Assembly: GCF_900120295.1 (NCBI RefSeq)
Contig: NZ_LT635470.1
Span: 1 to 64,000 of the forward strand
Length of the DNA: 64,000 nucleotides
From: Blautia sp. Marseille-P3201T
Lineage (GTDB): Bacteria > Bacillota > Clostridia > Lachnospirales > Lachnospiraceae
Reading direction: 5' to 3'
Part shown: positions 41,112-48,323 of the stretch, piece after piece
How positions within the stretch are numbered: position 1 is the first letter of the stretch
How the letters are laid out: every line of letters begins with the position of its first letter
Position numbers and translations under genes: made by a program
The notes under the pieces: generated by a model
What the model saw: the letters and a program-made list of their open reading frames with translations, nothing else
Told to the model about the DNA's origin: nothing
Database searches by the model: none

Positions 41112-42681
41112 AACAGTAGCTTTTTTCTGTGTTTAAATATTTTTTTAAAGTGTTTCTGACTCCGCCAAACTGAGTGATTTCTTCTAAAAACATGTCTTCG
41201 ATTTTTTCACCAATTCCTGCTTCATATAAATTTATTCCGAAGATAGAGTCATCAGAAAGAATGGATTTTAATTGACCTGAATAGGACTTTGGATTTCCTA
41301 TTTCAATACCTTTAAGCGTTTGGACAAGTTTGGGGAACATGGGGTCAGGAGAAAGCTCGAAAGGAGTTCCCTTATCATCCACACCTATAAGATAACGACA
41401 CCACCCTGCAATTGCCAGAGGAATTGCTGTGAGTTTTTTGGCATTTCCATATTTTTCAACGTAAGCTTTGATTGTTTCTCCATAACGAATTCCTACTTTT
41501 TGTGAAGTATCTGTTGCAATACGTTGTGGAGTATCGGGTATAAAAGGATTTGGAAATCGAACACGGATAACTTCGTCTACAAAAGCAGCAGGAGATAGAA
41601 TACCGGGATTTATAACTACAGGCATACCTTCTACAGGGCCGATTTCGTAAACCAATCTGCTTAATTCACAGTCTTTCATTTCATCTGCAATGAAAGTGTA
41701 GCCTAAAAGGCAGCCATATACAGCCAAGGCTGTATGGAGTGGGTTCAGGCAGGTGGTAACCTTCATTCGTTCTACATTATTTACGGTGTCTCTGTCTGTG
41801 AGATAAACACCGGCTTTTTCCAGTGGAGGGCATCCGTTTGGAAAACTATCTTCAATCACCAGATATTGCGGGGCTTCTGCATTTACGAATGGAGCAATGT
41901 AGGTTTTTTTAGAAGTAATGACAGGTTTCATATTTTCCACACCACTGCGTTCTAAAGCCTCATACACAGAGTCTGCAGGTCTGGGAGTAATTTTATCAAT
42001 CATGGTCCAGGGGAAGGATACTTGATTTTCATCGGAAAGATAGGACAGAAATCCTTCATTTACAGAACCTTTTTTCAACCATTCCTTTGCTGTATCCAAA
42101 ACAGCTGTCTGCAGTTTTTCACCATTGTGGGAACAGTTATCCATAGACACAAGAGCAATAGGAGCCTGATGGGACTTATAACGTTCATAAAGCAAAGCAC
42201 ATACAAGAGATATGGCGGAGTTTGGTCCTTTTAACGTATATCCCTTTTCTGTAATGGTAAAGGAAACCATCTGCAAAGAAGGATTGATAAAAATTTCTTT
42301 TAAATCATGCCAATCTTCTGGAAAATCAGAGCTTGCTTTGTAAGCTTCCATAAGAGAACCCAATACCTTTTTATCCGTAGAACCATCTGCTTTCAATGTG
42401 ACAGCCAGTACCAGATTGTCAAAAGGTTTGTAAATTTTATCAATGACGTCAAAGTCAAAGGTTTCCACACAGATAATTCCTGTCTGCATTTTGCCCATAG
42501 ACAGCAGTGTGTCAGCCAGACCGCCCATAAAGATACGGAAGATATTACCTGCTCCGAAATGTACCCATACAGGTTTTTCTTTTGTATTTTGTCTGATTTT
42601 TTCTATATGGTAGGAGGGAAGTGCAATGTTTGCAGTGTTCCAGCCTTCTCTTTCCTGAATACCTTCTAACGTTAACTTCAT
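41110..42681 (-). CDS. uxuB: fructuronate reductase (D-mannonate oxidoreductase), mannitol dehydrogenase family
   Basis: A 523-residue polyol dehydrogenase family enzyme. The N-terminal NAD-binding motif is VWVHFGAGNIFRIFMGG and the C-terminal domain has the family Lys/Asn-rich catalytic region MKVTTCLNPLHTALAVYGCLLGY. It reduces fructuronate to mannonate in glucuronate breakdown. Mannitol or altronate dehydrogenases share the family, but the gene follows mannonate dehydratase by three bases, which favours UxuB. A good ribosome site, AAAAAAGGAGAAC, lies in the end of uxuA. Confidence 0.9.
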   Translation of the reverse strand: MKLTLEGIQEREGWNTANIALPSYHIEKIRQNTKEKPVWVHFGAGNIFRIFMGGLADTLLSMGKMQTGIICVETFDFDVIDKIYKPFDNLVLAVTLKADGSTDKKVLGSLMEAYKASSDFPEDWHDLKEIFINPSLQMVSFTITEKGYTLKGPNSAISLVCALLYERYKSHQAPIALVSMDNCSHNGEKLQTAVLDTAKEWLKKGSVNEGFLSYLSDENQVSFPWTMIDKITPRPADSVYEALERSGVENMKPVITSKKTYIAPFVNAEAPQYLVIEDSFPNGCPPLEKAGVYLTDRDTVNNVERMKVTTCLNPLHTALAVYGCLLGYTFIADEMKDCELSRLVYEIGPVEGMPVVINPGILSPAAFVDEVIRVRFPNPFIPDTPQRIATDTSQKVGIRYGETIKAYVEKYGNAKKLTAIPLAIAGWCRYLIGVDDKGTPFELSPDPMFPKLVQTLKGIEIGNPKSYSGQLKSILSDDSIFGINLYEAGIGEKIEDMFLEEITQFGGVRNTLKKYLNTEKSYC

Positions 42682-42684
42682 GTT

Positions 42685-43755
42685 TTAGTTCTCCTTTTTT
42701 TCAATGGCTTCCCATAAACCGCATAAATAGGCAGAGCCCAGCGCTCTGTCATACAATCCATATCCGGGCATGGCTTTTTCTCCCCACATCATTCTGCCAT
42801 GGTCCGGGCGTATTGGACCTTCAAAGCCTGTGTCATGGAGGGCTTTTAGAATTGAATACATATCAAAAGCTCCGTCAGAGCTTAAATGGGCACTTTCCTC
42901 GAAATCACGCATGCCGTCATTAAAACGGAGATTTCTTACATGGGCAAAATGAATTCTGCCTTTCAGCATGTGAATGGTGTCAATTAAATCATTATTCAGG
43001 TTTGTTCCGTAAGAGCCGGTACAGAAGGTAATGCCGTTGTGTTTATTAGGCACCATATCTATCATGCGTTTCAGATTTTTTTGTGTAGAAATAATGCGGG
43101 GAAGTCCAAAGACGCTCCAGGAGGGGTCATCGGGATGAATTGCCATGTTGATGTCGTATTTATCACATACAGGCATAATGGCATCAAGGAAGTATTTTAA
43201 ATTAGCAAAAAGTTGTTCTTCGTCACTGCTTTTGTATAGTGTAAACAGCTCTTTTACTTTTTCCATACGCTCCGGTTCCCAACCAGGCATGACAGAACCA
43301 TTCATATCATTTTTGAGGGTTTCGAACATTTTCTCCGGCTCTAATTCGTCAATTTGTTTTTGACTGTAGGCCAGAACTGTAGTGCCGTCTGTCCGTTTTC
43401 TGTCAAGCTCTGTTCTTGTCCAGTCGAATACAGGCATGAAATTATAGCAGACCGTGTGTATGTCGGCTTTTCCCAGATTTTCCAGTGTTTCCACGTAAGC
43501 TTCAATATCTTTGTCTCTGTCTGGTGAGCCTGTTTTAATTGCGTCACTGACATTGACGCTTTCAATTCCGGCAAGATGCAGACCGGCATCTTCTATTTCT
43601 TTTTTCATGGACATAATTTCGTCAAAGGTCCAGATGTCACCGGGCAGTTTCTCATAAAGCGTTGTAATGACACCTTTTACATAACAAATTTGGCGAATTT
43701 GCTCCAAAGTAACTGTGTCATATTGCTTGCCATACCATCGCATTGTCATTTCCAT
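42685..43755 (-). CDS. uxuA: mannonate dehydratase
   Basis: A 356-residue TIM-barrel enzyme converting D-mannonate to 2-keto-3-deoxygluconate. Motifs typical of UxuA are MTMRWYGKQYDTVTLEQIRQI, NFMPVFDWTRTEL, MAIHPDDPSWSVFGLPRI, FCTGSYGTN and RPDHGRMMWGEK, containing the Fe/Mn-binding His and Cys. The start at 43755 follows GAGAGGAAC; upstream in-frame ATGs lie in the intergenic region. With uxuB it forms the mannonate segment of hexuronate catabolism. KDG kinase and aldolase are not in the window. Confidence 0.94.
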   Translation of the reverse strand: MEMTMRWYGKQYDTVTLEQIRQICYVKGVITTLYEKLPGDIWTFDEIMSMKKEIEDAGLHLAGIESVNVSDAIKTGSPDRDKDIEAYVETLENLGKADIHTVCYNFMPVFDWTRTELDRKRTDGTTVLAYSQKQIDELEPEKMFETLKNDMNGSVMPGWEPERMEKVKELFTLYKSSDEEQLFANLKYFLDAIMPVCDKYDINMAIHPDDPSWSVFGLPRIISTQKNLKRMIDMVPNKHNGITFCTGSYGTNLNNDLIDTIHMLKGRIHFAHVRNLRFNDGMRDFEESAHLSSDGAFDMYSILKALHDTGFEGPIRPDHGRMMWGEKAMPGYGLYDRALGSAYLCGLWEAIEKKEN

Positions 43756-43843
43756 AATCTGAGTTCCTCTCTTTTTGTGTACTTTATATTTAGTATTATA
43801 AAAATATAAAAAAACATACAAGTTCATAAGATTGTTGTGCATG

Positions 43844-43872
43844 TTGTAAAAGTTGATATTCTGTATTACAAT
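43844..43872 (+). promoter_or_regulatory. promoter of the AraC gene divergent from uxuAB
   Basis: TTGTAA (43844-43849) and TACAAT (43867-43872) with 17-bp spacing, ending 30 bp before the start codon. A TATAAT on the opposite strand near 43794-43799 may serve uxuAB. Confidence 0.5.
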
Positions 43873-43902
43873 AGTTTCAATATAAAAAACAAGGTAGGAG
43901 AA

Positions 43903-44742
43903 ATGAAAGATTACGAAATTTGTTATTATAATGATAAAAATATGAGCAACGATGAAAAGCATGTACATTCTTATTATGAGGTGTACTTTCTTTCAGAAGA
44001 TAATGCTTCTGTTTTTATTCAGAATAAGCTTTATAAACTCTGGCAAGGGGATGTAGTGATTTTACCGCCCGGAACTTTACATAGGGTGATACACCGGGAA
44101 GAAAGCGAAACGTATAGCTATTTTGCTTTTTGTATAAGCTGTGAATATTATGAGAAACTTTTACAAATATCAAAAGATTATGAATACATGATAAAGTCTG
44201 TATTGGAGGAAGAAGAATATATTTATCATAATACACAGGTAGAATTTTCTGATATTCAATCGGCGATTTTTCACTTATTGGAAGAAATTCATGGAAATCA
44301 GTATGGTAAAGAAACAAAAATTTTTATTGGAATTTGCGATTTGCTTTTACTGCTGAATAGAATGGTATATAAAAAAAATCATCCTCAAAAAGCAAAAGAA
44401 GAAGAGAATTTGTATGGGAATATTTTGAAATATATTGATGATAATCTGGAAAAAGAGCTGTCTTTAGAATATCTTGCAGGGGAATTTCTGGTGAGCAAAT
44501 ATCATATTGCTCATATTTTTAAAGAAAATACAGGAATTTCCATTCATCAATATATTATGAAAAAAAGACTTACAGCATGCAAGGAAGCAATTTTAAGTAA
44601 CCGTAGTATCAGTAAAGTATATTTGATGTTTGGGTTTAAGGATTATTCCAGTTTTTACAGAGCATTTAAAAAAGAGTTTGGTATTTCGCCAAAAGAATAT
44701 AAGGACTTACATATACAGTTGGAAAATCATAAAGAGGTGTAA
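43903..44742 (+). CDS. AraC family transcriptional regulator, probable uxu regulator
   Basis: A 279-residue regulator with an N-terminal cupin (KHVHSYYEVYFLSEDNASVFIQNKLYKLWQGDVVILPPGTLHRVIHREES) and two C-terminal helix-turn-helix motifs (LEYLAGEFLVSKYHIAHIFKENTGISIHQY and ISKVYLMFGFKDYSSFYRAFKKEFGISPKEYK). The start at 43903 follows GGTAGGAGAA. It is divergent from uxuAB with a 147-bp shared intergenic region, so it probably controls hexuronate use. Confidence 0.9.
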   Translation: MKDYEICYYNDKNMSNDEKHVHSYYEVYFLSEDNASVFIQNKLYKLWQGDVVILPPGTLHRVIHREESETYSYFAFCISCEYYEKLLQISKDYEYMIKSVLEEEEYIYHNTQVEFSDIQSAIFHLLEEIHGNQYGKETKIFIGICDLLLLLNRMVYKKNHPQKAKEEENLYGNILKYIDDNLEKELSLEYLAGEFLVSKYHIAHIFKENTGISIHQYIMKKRLTACKEAILSNRSISKVYLMFGFKDYSSFYRAFKKEFGISPKEYKDLHIQLENHKEV

Positions 44743-44745
44743 ACG

Positions 44746-45852
44746 ATGTATCATGGATTTGGAAAATTTATCAGAGGAAAGGGTTTTTCCATGCTCTTTT
44801 ATTTGGCATCAGTATTGTTGATGTTTTATCTGACAATAAAAATAGGAAATATTGTGGAGTACCTGTTTTCCATAAATATTTATGCAGCTGTATTTGTTAC
44901 ATTAGCAGTTTTGATGTTTTATATGCTTTGCTATTTTGGCAGCAAAAAAGCGGAGAAAAGAGCAAAAAAGCTGTATGAAGCCTGTGGTATTGTTTTATGT
45001 GTGCTTTTAAACCTTACTATGTGTTTTTTCGTATTTGATTTTTTAGACATTTTTATGTCTGTTAAAGAGGGAAGCTGGTGCCTGATACCGGCAGCAGTAG
45101 GAACGCTGCTGTCTGTATATGGATTTCTTCATGCCAGACATTTGATTGTGAAGAAATATCAAATTCAGCTGGGAGAAAAGAAAAGGGATAAAAGGCTGGT
45201 TTTGTTGAGTGATATTCACACAGGGTCTTTTGTCAATGAAAAGCAGCTGGAGAAAATTGTAAAAAGAGTTAATGAGTTAGATGCAGATATGATTTTCATT
45301 GCCGGGGATACTTTTGATGTGAAAGCATTTGAAACCTGCAATCTTTCAAAACTGGAACAAATATTTAGAAAGCTATGCTCGAAAGAAGGAGTATATGCAA
45401 GTCTTGGAAATCACGATCCACTTTCGTCGGAAAAGAATGTGAGAGAGTTTTTTGAAAAGTCCGGTATTTGTCTTTTGACAGATGAAAATGTGGAAACAGA
45501 GGATTTTTATATTATAGGCCGTGAGGATGTGACTTCCTGTCCTGACAGAAAAAGTCTGCCAGAAATACTTCCAAGGGAAAGAGGTAAGAAGCCGGAAATT
45601 TTGTTAGACCATAATCCAGGTGGTATAGAGGAAGCCATAGAAAATAGAGTCGCTCTTGTGTTATGTGGACATACGCATAAAGGCCAGTTTTTTCCGGCAA
45701 CTTTTTTTACAAGACTTGCCTATGGAAAGAAAGACTTTTACGGATATGCGAAAAGAGAGGAAACCCAGAGTATTGTATCTGCGGGAACAGGGTATTTTCA
45801 AATGCCCATGAGAATTGGAAGCAACAGTGAAATCGTACTGATAGAAATATAA
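44746..45852 (+). CDS. membrane-anchored calcineurin-like metallophosphoesterase
   Basis: A 368-residue protein with about four N-terminal membrane segments (about 15-128) and a metallophosphoesterase domain holding all metal-binding motifs: LSDIHTGS, IAGDTFD, LGNHDP and LCGHTHKGQ. Relatives include UDP-2,3-diacylglucosamine-hydrolase-like and YkuE-type enzymes. The substrate is unknown; a phospholipid or nucleotide sugar is possible. AGAGGTG at the end of the AraC gene serves as ribosome site, so the two genes are probably co-transcribed. Confidence 0.88.
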   Translation: MYHGFGKFIRGKGFSMLFYLASVLLMFYLTIKIGNIVEYLFSINIYAAVFVTLAVLMFYMLCYFGSKKAEKRAKKLYEACGIVLCVLLNLTMCFFVFDFLDIFMSVKEGSWCLIPAAVGTLLSVYGFLHARHLIVKKYQIQLGEKKRDKRLVLLSDIHTGSFVNEKQLEKIVKRVNELDADMIFIAGDTFDVKAFETCNLSKLEQIFRKLCSKEGVYASLGNHDPLSSEKNVREFFEKSGICLLTDENVETEDFYIIGREDVTSCPDRKSLPEILPRERGKKPEILLDHNPGGIEEAIENRVALVLCGHTHKGQFFPATFFTRLAYGKKDFYGYAKREETQSIVSAGTGYFQMPMRIGSNSEIVLIEI

Positions 45853-45857
45853 AAGAA

Positions 45858-45912
45858 ACCGCCTCATTAGGGAGTTGTTGTAATCGCTTCTTAATGTGGC
45901 GGTCTTTCTATT
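45858..45912 (+). terminator. intrinsic terminator after the metallophosphoesterase gene
   Basis: ACCGCC / GGCGGT outer stem, one T-T mismatch, CATTA / TAATG inner stem, then CTTTCTATTC and TTTTTT. The 3' arm is AATGTGGCGGTCTTT. Confidence 0.75.
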
Positions 45913-45926
45913 CTTTTTTAATTAGA

Positions 45927-47558
45927 TTAGTTATCTTCTTCTGTCATAGTGTATACCTGACGTTTTCTTGCCATTTCATCGCTTGCCAGATATTCGTCAT
46001 AAGTGGTAATCTTGTCAATTAACACACCGTTTGGAAGGATTTCCATAATACGGTTTGCAGTTGTCTGAACAATCTGGTGGTCATGAGAAGCAAAGAGCAG
46101 AACGCCTGGGAACTTAATCATACCGTTGTTCAATGCTGTAATAGACTCCATATCTAAGTGGTTGGTAGGTTCATCTAAAATTAAGATATTCGCACCAGAA
46201 ATCATCATTTTGGAAAGAAGACATCTTACTTTTTCACCACCGGAGAGTACGCGGACTTTTTTCACTCCATCTTCACCAGGGAAGAGCATACGTCCAAGGA
46301 AACCACGTACATAAGTTGCATCTTTAATTTCGGAATAACCGGTGAGCCAGTCCGCAATAGTTAAATCGTTATCAAATTCTTTTGTACTGTCTTTTGGAAA
46401 ATATGCCTGAGAAGTAGTAACTCCCCATTTGTAAGTACCTTCATCCGGTTCCATTTCACCCATTAAAATCTGGAAAAGAACGGTTTTGGCACGTTCATTT
46501 CCGCCTACGAAAGCTACTTTGTCATCATGACCTAAAGTGAAAGTGATATTATCTAAAACTTTTACGCCGTCAATTGTTTTTGAAAGACCTTCTACCATTA
46601 AGACTTCATTTCCGATTTCGCGATTTGGACGGAAGTCAATGTAAGGATATTTACGGCTGGATGGACGCATATCATCTAACTGAATTTTTTCCAGAGCACG
46701 TTTTCTGGAAGTAGCCTGTTTTGACTTGGAAGCATTAGCAGAAAATCGGGAAATAAATTCCTGAAGTTCTTTAATTTTTTCTTCTTTTTTACGATTGGCT
46801 TCCTTCATCTGTTTGATTAAAAGCTGACTGGACTCATACCAGAAATCATAGTTTCCGGCATAGAGCTGGATTTTACCATAATCAATATCAGCAGTATGTG
46901 TACATACTTTATTCAAGAAGTAACGGTCATGAGATACTACAATAACTGTATTTTCAAAGTTAATAAGGAATTCTTCAAGCCATTCAATAGCATCTAAATC
47001 CAAGTGGTTAGTAGGCTCGTCAAGAAGCAGGATGTCGGGATTTCCGAAAAGTGCCTGTGCAAGCAGAACTTTGACTTTTTCACTTCCCTTTAAGTCAGAC
47101 ATCAGGGCATAGTGTAAATCCGTATCAATTCCCAGACCATTTAAAAGCATAGCTGCATCAGACTCAGCTTCCCAGCCGTTCATTTCAGCAAATTCTCCTT
47201 CTAATTCACTGGCACGGATACCATCTTCATCTGTGAAATCTTCTTTGGAATAAATGGCTTCTTTTTCTTTCATAATGTCATAAAGACGCTGATTTCCCAT
47301 AATAACAGTATCCAGAACAGGATAGGAGTCATATTTAAAGTGATCCTGCTGTAAAAAGGACAGACGCTGTCCCGGAGTGATAGTAATATTACCATTTGTG
47401 GTTTCCAACTGTCCTGACAGGATTTTTAAAAAAGTAGATTTACCTGCACCGTTGGCGCCTATTAATCCATAACAGTTGCCTTCTGTAAATTTAATATTAA
47501 CATCTTCAAACAGTGCTTTCTTTCCAATTCGTAAAGTAACATTATTTGCTGCAATCAT
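45927..47558 (-). CDS. ABC-F family ATPase (YbiT-like)
   Basis: A 543-residue soluble protein with two ABC ATPase domains and an intervening linker rich in Lys/Glu (about 245-300), the ABC-F design. Domain 1 has Walker A GANGAGKST (about 36-44) and LLLDEPTNHLD. Domain 2 has signature LSGGEKVR and LILDEPTNHLD, but its Walker A reads GGNERAKT, lacking the GK[ST] glycine. The first signature is also altered (LKGSEKVK). As far as I recall, a degenerate second Walker A is common in YbiT-like members. ABC-F proteins act on ribosomes, not in membranes. GAGGG precedes the start. Confidence 0.92.
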   Translation of the reverse strand: MIAANNVTLRIGKKALFEDVNIKFTEGNCYGLIGANGAGKSTFLKILSGQLETTNGNITITPGQRLSFLQQDHFKYDSYPVLDTVIMGNQRLYDIMKEKEAIYSKEDFTDEDGIRASELEGEFAEMNGWEAESDAAMLLNGLGIDTDLHYALMSDLKGSEKVKVLLAQALFGNPDILLLDEPTNHLDLDAIEWLEEFLINFENTVIVVSHDRYFLNKVCTHTADIDYGKIQLYAGNYDFWYESSQLLIKQMKEANRKKEEKIKELQEFISRFSANASKSKQATSRKRALEKIQLDDMRPSSRKYPYIDFRPNREIGNEVLMVEGLSKTIDGVKVLDNITFTLGHDDKVAFVGGNERAKTVLFQILMGEMEPDEGTYKWGVTTSQAYFPKDSTKEFDNDLTIADWLTGYSEIKDATYVRGFLGRMLFPGEDGVKKVRVLSGGEKVRCLLSKMMISGANILILDEPTNHLDMESITALNNGMIKFPGVLLFASHDHQIVQTTANRIMEILPNGVLIDKITTYDEYLASDEMARKRQVYTMTEEDN

Positions 47559-47667
47559 GTTCTAATTTTCCCTCGCTTATTAATAAAACAATTTTTACGA
47601 TTTCTGCGTAATCTCTTTTATTGTACCTGAAAACAGGGATTTTGCAAGTGTTTCTTACGAAAAATAC

Positions 47668-47696
47668 TTGATTAAAGGAGTACAGATTGATATAAT
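47668..47696 (+). promoter_or_regulatory. promoter of the Rrf2 regulator gene
   Basis: TTGATT (47668-47673) and TATAAT (47691-47696) with 17-bp spacing. A 6-4-6 palindrome ATAATT-GCTT-AATTAT lies just downstream (47713-47728), where a repressor could act. Confidence 0.65.
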
Positions 47697-47765
47697 AATG
47701 GTCTGAATAAGAATAATTGCTTAATTATAATGAAGAAATACAAAGATAAAGAGGGGAAATATTCC

Positions 47766-48176
47766 ATGTTGATTACAAGAGAGTGTGACTATGGTGTGCG
47801 TATTATCCGCGCATTGGCATCGGGTAATAAGATGTGTGTACATCAAATTTGTGAGCAGGAGGATTTAACACCTGCATTTGTATATAAGATTTTAAAAAAA
47901 TTGGAAAAAAAGGAAATTGTAAAATCCTTCAGAGGAAGTAATGGGGGATATGCGCTGAAAAGTTCTGTAAAAGAATTGACTTTGCTGGATATTTATCTGG
48001 CAGTGGATCCGGAGTTTTATATGATTGAGTGTATGAACCCCAAAAAACCTTGTACGCATAATCAGTCTGACTGTGGTTGTGCCGTACATAAAGAATTGGT
48101 GAGAGTACAGCAGATTTTATTAAAGGAATTAAAAGCACATTCCATTGCAGAGATTATGGGAATGGAACAGGAATGA
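47766..48176 (+). CDS. Rrf2 family transcriptional regulator
   Basis: A 136-residue regulator. The N-terminus MLITRECDYGVRIIRALASG with winged-helix motif LTPAFVYKILKKLEKKEIVKSFRGSNGGYAL is typical of Rrf2. The C-terminal region has four Cys (MIECMNPKKPCTH...CGCAVH, about residues 86-106), a pattern that in relatives such as IscR and NsrR binds an iron-sulfur cluster. The start at 47766 follows AGAGGGG. Directly upstream of PFOR, it is likely a redox- or Fe-S-responsive regulator of that gene; this is inference from position. Confidence 0.88.
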   Translation: MLITRECDYGVRIIRALASGNKMCVHQICEQEDLTPAFVYKILKKLEKKEIVKSFRGSNGGYALKSSVKELTLLDIYLAVDPEFYMIECMNPKKPCTHNQSDCGCAVHKELVRVQQILLKELKAHSIAEIMGMEQE

Positions 48177-48230
48177 TGAAATAGGGTTTGTTTTTTTGGA
48201 AAAACATTTTGTTTTCTTTGGTTTTAGAAA

Positions 48231-48284
48231 TAGACACGTCCTTGAAATCGTGCTATAATTTAATATAGACTTCGTGCGCGAAGT
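48231..48284 (+). promoter_or_regulatory. PFOR promoter with overlapping palindromic operator candidate
   Basis: TAGACA (48231-48236) and TATAAT (48254-48259) with 17-bp spacing. About ten bases after the -10 is a GC-rich palindrome, ACTTCG-TGCG-CGAAGT (48269-48284), covering the expected transcription start. Its 6-4-6 layout equals that of the AT-rich palindrome ahead of the Rrf2 gene. Confidence 0.6.
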
Positions 48285-48323
48285 GAAATATTGTTTAAAA
48301 CAATTTTCAAGGAGGAAAATCAA

